From CAZYTM01 sp964649725 (lineage in GTDB: Bacteria > Desulfobacterota > Desulfuromonadia > Geobacterales > Geobacteraceae), in contig CAZYTM010000003.1 of NCBI GenBank assembly GCA_964649725.1, positions 124,001 to 188,000 on the forward strand: 64,000 bases of DNA. Direction: 5' to 3'. Shown here piece by piece: positions 18,056 to 25,664 of this stretch (positions are counted from its first letter, which is position 1; each line of letters opens with the position of its first letter). The position numbers and the translations under genes are program-made. The notes under the pieces were generated by a model, which was given only the letters and a program-made list of their open reading frames with translations, did not search any database and was not told the DNA's origin.

Positions 18056-19894
18056 ATGACAACTGAACGCCAGACCATGGAAGTGGATATCGCCTGTGTC
18101 GGTTTCGGCCCGGCCATGGGGGGATTTCTCACTACCCTCTCCCGGGCGATGCTCGACGAAAGCGGCATGCCGCTCCTCCCGAGTGCTGCCATGCCCGGCG
18201 CACCGCTGCAGGTTCTCTGCTACGAGCGGGCCGACGATATGAGTTTCGGTGTCTCCGGGGTCGTCACCCGGGGAAGGAGCATCCGCGCCTCCTTCCCTGC
18301 TCTCGACCCGGCCGAGATCCCGCTGACAGCTCCGGTCAGCGAGGAGAAGGTGCTCTATCTGCTCGACCCAACCGGTGCCAGCCAGCGCTCCTTTGCCATC
18401 CAGGCTATCGACAAGATTGTCGGCGCCCTGGCGGGCAAAGACCAATCCTTTGAGCTCCCCTACATCCCACCCTTCCTGCACAAGCAGGATGGCCTGGTCC
18501 TCTCCATCGGCCAGTTCAGCCAATGGGTCGGCAGCCAGCTGCTGGCCACCGGTCTGGTGCAGATATGGCCCGGTATGCCGGTCAGCGCACCCCTTATCGA
18601 GGAGAACAGGGTAGTCGGCATCAGGCTGGCCGACCAGGGGGTGAACAAGGATGGCTCGCCGACCGCAGCCTGCATGCCCGGCATGGATATCCGCGCAGCC
18701 CTTACCGTGGTCGGCGACGGCCCGGTAGGCCCGGTGGGAGAGGCGCTTGACCGCCACTTCGGCATGCCTGCCGGCAACCATAAACGGGAGTGGGCAGTCG
18801 GCATGAAAGCGGTGGTGGAACTGCCGGAGAGCTGTCAGTTGAAGCCTGGGGCTGTGTTGCACACCATCGGCTTCCCCGAGCCGGAGATCTTCGGCTTCCT
18901 CTACGTCTATCCCGACCGGGTCGCCTCCCTCGGTATCTTTGTCCCCTCCTGGTTCAACTCCCCGGTCCGGACCAGCTACCGCTACCTGCAGCACTGGATG
19001 CAGCACCCGGCCATCTGGAAACATATCGCCGGGGGTACCCTCCGTTCCTGGGGGGCCAAATCGCTGCAGGAGTCGGGGAAGAGGGGTGAGCCGTTCCTTG
19101 TTGGTGACGGTTATGCCCGCATCGGCGAAGGGTCGGGGAGCACCAACGTACTGACCGGCTCCGGCGTTGACGAAGCATGGGCCACCGGCGTACAGCTGGC
19201 AGAAGGGGTGATCGAACTGCTCAAAGCAGGGAAACCTTTCAGCAGGGAGAACCTGGAGGCTACCTATGTGGCGAGGCGGCGCAACAGCTGGGTGGAGAAG
19301 GAGTCAGATGCATCAAAGCAGGCCCGGGACGGTTTTCAGGAAGGTGTTTTCACCGGCCTGCTCGGCATGGGTCTGACCGGCGTCTCCGGCGGCCTGCTCA
19401 ACCTGGGGGGGGATATCAGCCGCCCCTATGAGCGGATACCATCGCTGGAGAAATATTGCCAGGGGAAGATCCCGGCTGCCGAAGTGCAACAGCTCTGCAA
19501 GGAATCAGTCGCCCACGGGACCCCCCTGTCGGACGTCATCATGGACCGTCTCGGCTGGCCGCAGATACCTCTTGACGGCAAGCTGCTGATATCGCAGCAG
19601 GACGCCCTGCTGCTCGGTGGCAAGGTGCAGGCCGCACCGGGCTTTGCCGACCATGTGCGCAACGTCGACCCGCAGCTCTGCATCGGCTGCACTCCGCAAC
19701 TCTGTGTCGAGATCTGCTCCGGCCAGGCCTTGACCTGCAGCGAAGGTGGCGGCGCCCCCCAGTTCGACCGGGAGAAGTGTATCCACTGCGGCGCCTGCAT
19801 CTGGAACTGTACCAGACCGATAGAATCGAATGGCGAACGGTGCAACATAGATTTCCGGGCCGGGGCTGGCGGACTGCACTCGGCCGAGAACTGA
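18056..19894 (+). CDS. ETF-quinone-oxidoreductase-like flavoprotein with C-terminal ferredoxin domain
   Basis: About 612 residues. The N-terminal dinucleotide-binding motif is 'IACVGFGPAMGG'. The FAD-binding region 'GDGYARIGEGSGSTNVLTGS' (split) precedes the C-terminal part. A ferredoxin-like tail has CxxCxxxxCxxxC (CIGCTPQLCVEIC) and CxxCxxCxxxC (CIHCGACIWNC), enough for one or two [4Fe-4S] clusters. By analogy with ETF-QO/FixC proteins it should carry electrons from ETF to membrane quinone. The ATG at 18056 has GGAG five bases upstream. An in-frame ATG at 17963 lies inside the repeat and is rejected. Confidence 0.85.
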   Translation: MTTERQTMEVDIACVGFGPAMGGFLTTLSRAMLDESGMPLLPSAAMPGAPLQVLCYERADDMSFGVSGVVTRGRSIRASFPALDPAEIPLTAPVSEEKVLYLLDPTGASQRSFAIQAIDKIVGALAGKDQSFELPYIPPFLHKQDGLVLSIGQFSQWVGSQLLATGLVQIWPGMPVSAPLIEENRVVGIRLADQGVNKDGSPTAACMPGMDIRAALTVVGDGPVGPVGEALDRHFGMPAGNHKREWAVGMKAVVELPESCQLKPGAVLHTIGFPEPEIFGFLYVYPDRVASLGIFVPSWFNSPVRTSYRYLQHWMQHPAIWKHIAGGTLRSWGAKSLQESGKRGEPFLVGDGYARIGEGSGSTNVLTGSGVDEAWATGVQLAEGVIELLKAGKPFSRENLEATYVARRRNSWVEKESDASKQARDGFQEGVFTGLLGMGLTGVSGGLLNLGGDISRPYERIPSLEKYCQGKIPAAEVQQLCKESVAHGTPLSDVIMDRLGWPQIPLDGKLLISQQDALLLGGKVQAAPGFADHVRNVDPQLCIGCTPQLCVEICSGQALTCSEGGGAPQFDREKCIHCGACIWNCTRPIESNGERCNIDFRAGAGGLHSAEN

Positions 19895-19896
19895 GA

Positions 19897-20042
19897 ATTC
19901 GATAAAAGTCCATCTGCGAATGGCATAACTCCCCCTGGCCCCCTCTTATCTTAAGAGGGGGGAAGTTCTTCTCCTCCCTTTAAGTTAAGAGGGGGGATGT
20001 TTTTCTCCTCCCATTAAGTTAAGGGGAGGTGGGAGGGGTTAT
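19897..20042 (+). repeat. Composite intergenic repeat, copy 2 in the ETF operon
   Basis: The shared start ATTCGATAAAAGTCCATCTG follows the stop codon. It is followed by three related stem units built on CCCTC..TTAAG..GAGGGGG at about 19940-20040. The stems are strongly purine/pyrimidine asymmetric. There is no coding potential. Confidence 0.75.
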
Positions 20043-20096
20043 GACCGCTGCTTGTTGCTATTAATAGAGAAAAATCAAGACGAAGAGAGGTAGAAG

Positions 20097-20906
20097 ATGA
20101 GCGAAGGTTTCCACATTGTTGTCTGCGGCAGCGTCGTCCCTGACCCGTTGCAGACCCTGGCGCCGATCCAGGGGCCGACCGGGCCGGCGTTGAAGAACGA
20201 GATGATGCTCCCGGCAGTACTCGACCCGTGGGCCGGTCATGCCCTTTATGAAGCGGCCAACCTGGCCAAGCAGCATAGTGGCAGCAAGGTCTGGCTGGTG
20301 AGCCTCGGTCCCAAGGCCAAACTGCAGCAGTTGATGATGACCATCGCGCAGAAGGTCGGTTTTGAACTGGTGGTGCTGGATGGCCCGGCCAGCGGCTTTA
20401 CCGATCCGTGCGAAGTGGCTGCCGCCCTGGCCGGAGCCATCGAAAAGATAGCCGATCTCGACCGGAACCGCCTCCTCCTCTTCGGCGGCTGCGCCTCAGC
20501 CTCCCGTGACGCCAGCGTCACCATGCAGATGGTCGGCGAAAGACTCGGCATCACCGAGCAGTTCCTGGCGGTCGATGAGCTGAAGATCCAGGCCGACGGC
20601 AGCATGCAGATCCTGGAGCGGATCGAGGGTGGCCAGTACCAGGTATCCAGCTGCGCCGGCACACCGGCTCTCCTCGGCTGGGCGACCGGTAATCTCCCCG
20701 AACCGCCGAACAACCCGCAGATCGGCATGGTCAACATGCGCACTGTCATGCCGGCGCTGCAGAAGGCCCAACCAGCTCCGGTCGGCGCCGAAGGGGTCAG
20801 CTATGCCAGCGTCGAGCTGCCGTCACAGCGGCGCGAGACCAGGGTGGTGAAGGATATGCCGGTGGAGGAGATCGCGCAGGAGATCGTCGCCTGGATCAAA
20901 GGTTGA
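20097..20906 (+). CDS. etfB: Electron transfer flavoprotein beta subunit
   Basis: 269 residues, as expected for EtfB. 'LDPWAGHALYEAANLAKQ' matches the start of the ETF fold in the beta subunit. A GG-rich loop 'LLLFGGCASASRDASVTMQM' (split) replaces the usual 'TGxQAxDxDxxQ' AMP/FAD loop, so it is somewhat divergent. It pairs with the alpha subunit encoded 125 bases downstream and takes electrons from the acyl-CoA dehydrogenase. AGAGG lies before the ATG. Confidence 0.87.
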   Translation: MSEGFHIVVCGSVVPDPLQTLAPIQGPTGPALKNEMMLPAVLDPWAGHALYEAANLAKQHSGSKVWLVSLGPKAKLQQLMMTIAQKVGFELVVLDGPASGFTDPCEVAAALAGAIEKIADLDRNRLLLFGGCASASRDASVTMQMVGERLGITEQFLAVDELKIQADGSMQILERIEGGQYQVSSCAGTPALLGWATGNLPEPPNNPQIGMVNMRTVMPALQKAQPAPVGAEGVSYASVELPSQRRETRVVKDMPVEEIAQEIVAWIKG

Positions 20907-20912
20907 TGACGG

Positions 20913-20985
20913 ATTCAAAAAAGTCCATCTGCTGCGCCTCATTCCTCAGGCATCGCAAGCCTTGCATCTGGAGCTTTTTTGAACC
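20913..20985 (+). repeat. MITE-like intergenic repeat, copy 3 in the ETF operon
   Basis: A 73-base element with imperfect terminal inverted repeats (TTCAAAAAAG at one end and CTTTTTTGAA at the other) and the same ATTC...GTCCATCTGC start as copies 1 and 2. It can fold into one long imperfect hairpin between etfB and etfA. Confidence 0.8.
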
Positions 20986-21031
20986 CGTCGAAGACAGACT
21001 TTAAAACTATCAATTCTCTGGAGGAATATAG

Positions 21032-22054
21032 ATGGAAAAGATTCTCTTTCTCGCCCATACCGAGAGTGACGGCTCCCTGCCTAACGTCGCCCGCGAAGCG
21101 CTCGCCGCTGCATTGCAGATGACCGGGCAGCTCTCCGGTGCCACATTGACTGTCGGCCTGATCGGCCAGGATTGCCAGACAGCGGCCGATAGCCTGGCCA
21201 GCTGCGGTGCCAGCCGTTTCCTCGCGGTGAGCGGCGCCGAATTCGCCGTCTCCCGTTACGCCTCGGACGTGGCCGCTGCCGAAGCTCTGGCCCGTGGTAG
21301 TGAGGCGACTCTGATAGTAGCGCCGACCACCTCCCGATTCTCCCGCGCCCTCCCCGGCGCAGTGCAGCGACTGCATGGGCGGATCGAGACCCATGTCAGC
21401 GGTCTGGAGATAGTCGATGGCAAACCACAGATACAGCGCTGGTATTACCGGCAGCGGATGGTAGCGACCCTCACCCGGACCCAGCGCCCCTGGTTCCTGC
21501 TTATCGATGGCGGCGTCATGCCCGCCTGGCAGGGTGGAGCAGGCACCGCCAGCCTCGAACAGATAAGCACCAGCTTCAGTGGCAGCCGCACCCAGGTGAT
21601 CGGTCTCCAGGCCCCCTCGGCCAGCACCAGGACCATCCGCCCCGATGCCGATATCCTCTTCGTCGCCGGCGCCGGCTGGACCAAAAAACAGGCCGACGGC
21701 CAGATCCATGGCAAAGAGGCGGAGACGATCATCCTCGACTTCCTGCAGAGGGCCTCGGCATCGCTCGGCAGCAGCAAGTCGCTGGTCGACCAGTCCTCCG
21801 AAGGGGAAGCGGTCCTCCCCTTCATGAGCCACCTGAACCAGGTCGGCCAGACCGGTTCCACCCCCCGCCACCCGAAGGGGCTCGCCACCTGCTGCCACGG
21901 CGAAGAGCCGCACGCGGTCGGCTGGCGCTTCATCAACGAGCGGCGCGCCGTCAACACCGACCCGAACTGCGGCTGGGCCCAGGGGAAAGCGGATGTCCTC
22001 TATGTCGCCGATGCCTTTCAAGTGATGAAACGGGTGAACGAACTGTTAGGGTGA
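21032..22054 (+). CDS. etfA: Electron transfer flavoprotein alpha subunit (divergent FAD site)
   Basis: 340 residues. The ETF-alpha fold is recognisable, and the 'NQVGQTGS' element of the FAD domain is kept. The next segment, normally 'GISGAIQHLAGM' and 'AINKDP' in ETF-alpha, is here 'TCCHGEEPHAVGW' and 'AVNTDPNCGW', with three new cysteines and charged residues. It is expected to bind FAD and pair with the upstream EtfB, but its redox or partner properties may differ from classical ETF. GGAGGAATATAG precedes the ATG. Confidence 0.83.
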   Translation: MEKILFLAHTESDGSLPNVAREALAAALQMTGQLSGATLTVGLIGQDCQTAADSLASCGASRFLAVSGAEFAVSRYASDVAAAEALARGSEATLIVAPTTSRFSRALPGAVQRLHGRIETHVSGLEIVDGKPQIQRWYYRQRMVATLTRTQRPWFLLIDGGVMPAWQGGAGTASLEQISTSFSGSRTQVIGLQAPSASTRTIRPDADILFVAGAGWTKKQADGQIHGKEAETIILDFLQRASASLGSSKSLVDQSSEGEAVLPFMSHLNQVGQTGSTPRHPKGLATCCHGEEPHAVGWRFINERRAVNTDPNCGWAQGKADVLYVADAFQVMKRVNELLG

Positions 22055-22062
22055 ATATTATC

Positions 22063-22100
22063 CGCCGGTGGAGATGCCTGAACAGGCTCTCCACCGGCAT
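22063..22100 (+). terminator. Hairpin after etfA, probable operon terminator
   Basis: CCGGTGGAGA and TCTCCACCGG form a 10-bp stem around a loop that contains GCCTGAACAGGC, itself a small stem. No strong T-run follows, so it may be Rho-assisted or an mRNA-end stabiliser. Confidence 0.6.
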
Positions 22101-22133
22101 TCTGAAATCACATAGCCGCCCGTCTCTTCCGTC

Positions 22134-22162
22134 TTGACAATCCTGCCGATAAATCGTAAATT
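22134..22162 (+). promoter_or_regulatory. Predicted sigma-70 promoter of the lipoprotein gene
   Basis: A consensus TTGACA box, a 17-base spacer and TAATTT-like TAAATT. The resulting leader of about 115 bases contains GGCTGG...CCAGC pairing (about 22203-22253) and a nested CCGT...ACGG stem. Confidence 0.55.
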
Positions 22163-22285
22163 CCGTTAACTTTTATTCACTTTGATAAATAGAGCTTCAC
22201 TTGGCTGGAGGCCGTACGACCTCACGGGAAAGGATGCCGGTACTTAGCCAGCAATCCAAATGTAATACCAATCAAGGAGGCCATT

Positions 22286-22921
22286 ATGTCAATCTGTCGA
22301 ACAGTCGTCATCAGATTCATCTTCCTCGCTATTCTGACCGTTTCTCTCTCTGGTTGCGCCTTCAATGTCCCGGTCTCAACAGAACTGAAGATAGATAATC
22401 CGTCCGCTAAGAAGCTGCCTAAGAAGGTACTGGTGGTGATGAGCAAGGATGAGGTTGACTCTGCCTATTCGCACAAGGAGAACGCCTTTGCCGACAAACT
22501 GGTCTTTGCCGCCGGCAAGTCGATCCAGAGCAATCTGCTACGGGCCATGGGGAGCATGTTTTCGCAAGCTGACTTTGCCAATGCAATCCCCGCAACCAAG
22601 GGGGGATACGACTATTATCTGCTGGCTGATTTCAAAGATGCCAAATTGCAGACCGGCACCACCATTTTCGGGGAGTCAAAGTTCAACATCTTTACCGATT
22701 TTGACCTGTTGGATGCCCAGGGGGCACGGCTGAAAAAGATTGAGACCAATGGTGAAGTACAAAAGGGTTTTTCGAGTAGTACCAAATGGACCGTTCTGGC
22801 TAGCAGCGTAGCCTCAGGATTGAGCAAACAGCGCGACCTTGGCCGCTTGTGGGACGATGCCATGGCTAACTCGCTGACCCAGTTGATGCAGGAGATGGAA
22901 GTCGTGCTCAACCAGAAATGA
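22286..22921 (+). CDS. Predicted outer-membrane lipoprotein of unknown function
   Basis: 211 residues. A lipoprotein signal is clear: hydrophobic stretch then 'LSGC' with the lipidated Cys at about residue 25. The mature part is mixed alpha/beta and contains 'YDYYLLADFKDAKL', like periplasmic lipoproteins that form oligomers, but I do not recognise a family. AAGGAGG is well placed before the ATG. It is the last host-like gene before the cassette array. Confidence 0.75.
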   Translation: MSICRTVVIRFIFLAILTVSLSGCAFNVPVSTELKIDNPSAKKLPKKVLVVMSKDEVDSAYSHKENAFADKLVFAAGKSIQSNLLRAMGSMFSQADFANAIPATKGGYDYYLLADFKDAKLQTGTTIFGESKFNIFTDFDLLDAQGARLKKIETNGEVQKGFSSSTKWTVLASSVASGLSKQRDLGRLWDDAMANSLTQLMQEMEVVLNQK

Positions 22922-22945
22922 CGACTTGACCTGCTCTCAGCGGAG

Positions 22946-23013
22946 GGAATACAGGGACACCATACTAATTAGGGGCCTGTAACTGAGAAATAGGTAAGGT
23001 GTCCCTGTATTCC
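22946..23013. repeat. Perfect 16-bp inverted repeat
   Basis: GGAATACAGGGACACC at 22946-22961 is exactly reverse-complemented at 22998-23013, enclosing 36 bases. This layout fits a REP or RAYT-type hairpin, or a small deleted element with terminal inverted repeats. A REP-associated transposase fragment lies at 31578 inside the array. Confidence 0.85.
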
Positions 23014-23045
23014 TATAAACGGTAAAATCCAGAAAGATTATGGTC

Positions 23046-23193
23046 CCTCATATAGGTAACAAGTTACTTATATGAGGAACTTGCAGGATAAGTAAAAAAT
23101 CGGTCGAAATTACCTGTATAGGGAACAACAGTAACACCCTATATAAGTAACATTTTCCTTATAATGGGAACCGACAGCCTATATAAGGAACTT
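23046..23193. repeat. Cluster of about six iteron-like TATA-centred repeats
   Basis: Degenerate copies of CCTATATAAGGAAC begin near 23048, 23067, 23112, 23137, 23157 and 23177. Examples are CTCATATAGGTAACAAG, CCTGTATAGGGAACAAC and GCCTATATAAGGAACTT. Several neighbours are 19-20 bases apart, close to two helical turns, as for a cooperative DNA-binding protein. They lie just before the first cassette gene and code for nothing. Confidence 0.75.
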
Positions 23194-23252
23194 ACTCTAA
23201 CTGCTCAATAACGAGTTGAGCAACTCGAAACAAACAAAAAATAGGAGCTGCG

Positions 23253-23690
23253 ATGGCGCTGTCAAAAGTGAAATTAATAGCACTAATATTGCAAGTATTT
23301 GCGCTCTACAGCCTTACAATCAGGCACTCACTCCTAGCTCATAACACTGCTATGATTTCCATACAGGCAGTTACACTAGCTGCAATAACCGCCTGTGCGA
23401 TCAAAGAAAAAACGTTAACATTCAAACGCAAAAAAGACCCATCCATTAACCCCATCATTACAATCTGGCCATACAAGCAGATAAGATACCCCAAAGAGGC
23501 TTTACTGCTAGTTTTTATAATCATTTCGGCCAGCAATAATCTTTCAGTTCCAGTTATGCAGCTCTCATTGCTGTTTGCAGTGGGAACTTACATGCGCATA
23601 GGCTTAGAGGAACAGAAGCGTTTAGGCGAATTCCCAGGGTATGCTGAATATGCGGCAGCAACGAAAAAACTAATCCCTTCTATTTGGTGA
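23253..23690 (+). CDS. Small membrane methyltransferase-like protein (ICMT/PEMT type), first cassette
   Basis: 145 residues with about four hydrophobic segments. The C-terminal pattern 'RIGLEEQKRLGEFPGYAEYA' resembles the end of isoprenylcysteine carboxyl methyltransferase or phospholipid methyltransferase-like proteins (E-E-x-x-L...FP-x-Y-x-x-Y). The SAM-binding part is less clear. It may be a methyltransferase or a degenerate relative. ATAGGAG precedes the start. It is followed by attC1. Confidence 0.6.
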   Translation: MALSKVKLIALILQVFALYSLTIRHSLLAHNTAMISIQAVTLAAITACAIKEKTLTFKRKKDPSINPIITIWPYKQIRYPKEALLLVFIIISASNNLSVPVMQLSLLFAVGTYMRIGLEEQKRLGEFPGYAEYAAATKKLIPSIW

Positions 23691-23706
23691 AGGATAGCCC
23701 AGGAAT

Positions 23707-23769
23707 GCCCAACCACGGCCTCAGACGCGGACGGCTGACGCCGCCGGTCAAGGCCGGACCCCGTTGGAT
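23707..23769 (+). other. attC1 recombination site
   Basis: 5' core GCCCAAC (23707) and 3' core GTTGGAT (23763), both exact matches to RYYYAAC and GTTRRRY. The inner arms CGGCCT and AGGCCG pair. The next gene's ATG overlaps the 3' core. Confidence 0.85.
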
Positions 23770-24154
23770 GAATAAATTACAGGCGAAGATAATGATCACA
23801 GCATTTTTCTCATTATTATTGTTACTACTCAGCCTCGCCATTTCAGGTTTGCTTCCTTTGCCCATTGAAGGCTCATTTTCTTGGATGCAGATTCCATTCT
23901 TTATTCACGCTGCATTAAGTATCTACTGGTCTATCAAATATCATATTCGCCCAACAACTGAATTGAACAAATTAAGGTACACGATATTTGGGACGCTCCC
24001 GGTCTCAGCATTTGTTACGATGATTGCATGGCAAGGGGGGGATGGTGGCTTGTCCTGGTTATTGGTCGTTGGGGGTTCAATTATATTGGTCATTTTAGGA
24101 TGCTGTCTTGGCAAGGTACTTAATAGAGTTACAGTTAACCAGAGAGACGAATGA
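23768..24154 (+). CDS. Small multi-spanning membrane protein (cassette)
   Basis: 128 residues with four predicted membrane helices: residues about 8-27, 40-58, 73-92 and 98-117. No family is recognised. The ATG at 23768 overlaps the attC1 3' core, so translation probably relies on a weak or coupled start. An earlier in-frame start at 23684 would translate through the attC and is rejected. Confidence 0.7.
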   Translation: MNKLQAKIMITAFFSLLLLLLSLAISGLLPLPIEGSFSWMQIPFFIHAALSIYWSIKYHIRPTTELNKLRYTIFGTLPVSAFVTMIAWQGGDGGLSWLLVVGGSIILVILGCCLGKVLNRVTVNQRDE

Positions 24155-24155
24155 C

Positions 24156-24224
24156 ATCCAACTAGCGGCTCGACCAGACCGCCCGATAAGGCTGGTCGAA
24201 CTGGTCAGCCTGATTACGTTAGGC
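24156..24224 (+). other. attC2 recombination site
   Basis: Cores ATCCAAC (24156) and GTTAGGC (24218) both match the consensus. The internal arms CGACCAGACC and GGCTGGTCG pair over most of their length. Confidence 0.92.
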
Positions 24225-24225
24225 A

Positions 24226-24786
24226 ATGAGAATGATTGATTTGATTCTGACATGGCTATCTAAAAGATCAAAGACGTCCACAAGAAACGTCTCTAATAAC
24301 GCTCGTACAGAATCCGCAATAGAGTCAGGTGATATGCACCCAATAGCTCAGAAGTTCTTTAACATGTCACCGTCCCAGAAGAAGCAAGTTCACCTGGCCC
24401 TAGCAGCGATTGCTCTTAAACAATGGAAAGAATTTGCTGCTGCTGGCTCCATTCCTAGAAAGTACATTGAAACCGTTTGCGGAACCCGCCAAGAAGTAGA
24501 TCTTGGGCTACCCTCTGACGCACTTTCTTGTGTTCTTGAGGGAACAGACCCTACTCAAATTTCCGAACGCTATCTTGAACCAATAACAGCACTACAAGAT
24601 GATGACTGGTCTCTACCAGACGATCCGCAGTATGCGTTCTATGCGATTTACAACACGTTCCGAAAATATGCCGTTGGGAAAGAAATTGATGACTGGCTAA
24701 TTGTGAACCAAGCTTTGTCATCGTTTGGAGAGAACTCCGCAGAAGCCGAGACTACATTCGAGAAAGTAATGGGCGAAGTCGCCTAA
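24226..24786 (+). CDS. Unrecognised helical protein (cassette)
   Basis: 186 residues, soluble, mainly helical and acidic. An N-terminal stretch of about 40 residues is basic and polar. Two Cys at about 85 and 101 are not in a metal motif. No family is recognised. Its stop codon lies inside the 5' core of attC3, so the last residues are encoded by the recombination site. The start follows attC2 by one base, with no clear ribosome site. Confidence 0.65.
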   Translation: MRMIDLILTWLSKRSKTSTRNVSNNARTESAIESGDMHPIAQKFFNMSPSQKKQVHLALAAIALKQWKEFAAAGSIPRKYIETVCGTRQEVDLGLPSDALSCVLEGTDPTQISERYLEPITALQDDDWSLPDDPQYAFYAIYNTFRKYAVGKEIDDWLIVNQALSSFGENSAEAETTFEKVMGEVA

Positions 24787-24844
24787 CAAGACCAGTGGAC
24801 CGGACGCGATATAGCCGCGCCGGTCACCGGCAGGGCCGTTGAAC
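24781..24844 (+). other. attC3 recombination site
   Basis: Cores GCCTAAC (24781) and GTTGAAC (24838) match the consensus. The inner arms GACCGG and CCGGTC are exact complements. Confidence 0.92.
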
Positions 24845-24863
24845 AAAGAGAAGGAAAGACAAA

Positions 24864-25196
24864 ATGGGGAATTTCAAACATCACTCCACATTTGAACAGG
24901 AGAAGCAGACTCAGGCATATCTATTCCCAAATGTCTGCTTCTACTGCCGGAAATCCTATAAAAAGCCGAAGAGTGATGAGCCGAGAGTATGCCCAGAGTG
25001 CGGAAAGGAATTGACCCAACTAAGCAGAAAATTCAGTGCGCCACCGAAAACTGCCATAGAAGAATGGAAGGTTGTGGAATATTTGGTTTCACAGGGCTTC
25101 CGGTACCACACCATACACATTGAAAACGACCAGCAAGCAAAATATCCGAAAACGATGAAAGAAGCCATAGAGTTCACACGCATCTACAGGAAGTAG
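24864..25196 (+). CDS. Zinc-ribbon protein (cassette)
   Basis: 110 residues. 'CFYCRKSYKKPKSDEPRVCP' continuing to 'ECGK' gives CxxC-x14-CxxC, a zinc ribbon at residues about 25-47. The C-terminal half has a helix-strand pattern ending in 'EAIEFTRIYRK'. Zinc-ribbon heads of this kind are often nucleic-acid or protein adaptors, so the role is open. AGAAGGAAAG precedes the ATG. It shares one cassette with the DUF3024 gene 24 bases downstream. Confidence 0.7.
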   Translation: MGNFKHHSTFEQEKQTQAYLFPNVCFYCRKSYKKPKSDEPRVCPECGKELTQLSRKFSAPPKTAIEEWKVVEYLVSQGFRYHTIHIENDQQAKYPKTMKEAIEFTRIYRK

Positions 25197-25220
25197 CAAA
25201 CCAAGGAGTCGATTGAAATC

Positions 25221-25568
25221 ATGGGATTTTCTGAATTTGAACTGAAGAAAATTGAAAAGGCACTGGCAGCATTTTTAAACATCAGACGTCCACCTCCTGA
25301 GATCCGCTCTGATTTAGACTTGGGCTACAGAATCTCGGGGCAAAGCCTGGAACTCTTCGAAATTCGTCCGCAATGGGACAACCCAAGCATAATTCGAGAA
25401 CACCCATTTGCAAAGGCAACTTATGTATCAACTCAAAAACATTGGAAAATATTCTGGCAACGAGCTGAATTGAAATGGCATGGCTATAAGCCTGACATGA
25501 CTGTCGCCACAATCGAAAAGTTTTTGGAGATTGTGAATGCTGATGAGTATGGATGTTTCTTCGGATAG
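25221..25568 (+). CDS. DUF3024 family protein (cassette)
   Basis: 115 residues, full length for DUF3024. It shows the family's 'KIEKALAAFLNIRRPPPEIR', 'LDLGYRISGQSLELFEIRP' and the C-terminal 'LKWHGY...DEYGCFFG' pattern. The function of DUF3024 is unknown. The ORF is AT-rich relative to the flanking host genes. AGGAG lies upstream. The family is also found on ordinary chromosomes, so this is a mobile copy. Confidence 0.88.
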   Translation: MGFSEFELKKIEKALAAFLNIRRPPPEIRSDLDLGYRISGQSLELFEIRPQWDNPSIIREHPFAKATYVSTQKHWKIFWQRAELKWHGYKPDMTVATIEKFLEIVNADEYGCFFG

Positions 25569-25580
25569 GGAGAAGAATGG

Positions 25581-25655
25581 TTCAACCAGCCGGTTGCACG
25601 CCGCCCCGCCCGGAGAAACTGGGCGAAGCGGGTGAACCGGGCAATCCGTTAGGCG
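25581..25655 (+). other. attC4 recombination site
   Basis: Cores GTTCAAC (25581) and GTTAGGC (25649). The arms CCGGTT and AACCGG are exact complements, with a second GCCC/GGGC stem inside. Confidence 0.9.
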
Positions 25656-25664
25656 GGAATAAAT

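Noticed and set aside
22203..22260. GEMM c-di-GMP riboswitch
   Set aside because: The key conserved bases of the GEMM core are absent, although some pairing is possible.
23215..23221. attI site or attC 3' core (GTTGAGC) before the first cassette
   Set aside because: Only one core is convincing, and it sits in a GAGTTG-AGC-AACTC palindrome that may explain it. Mentioned but not called.
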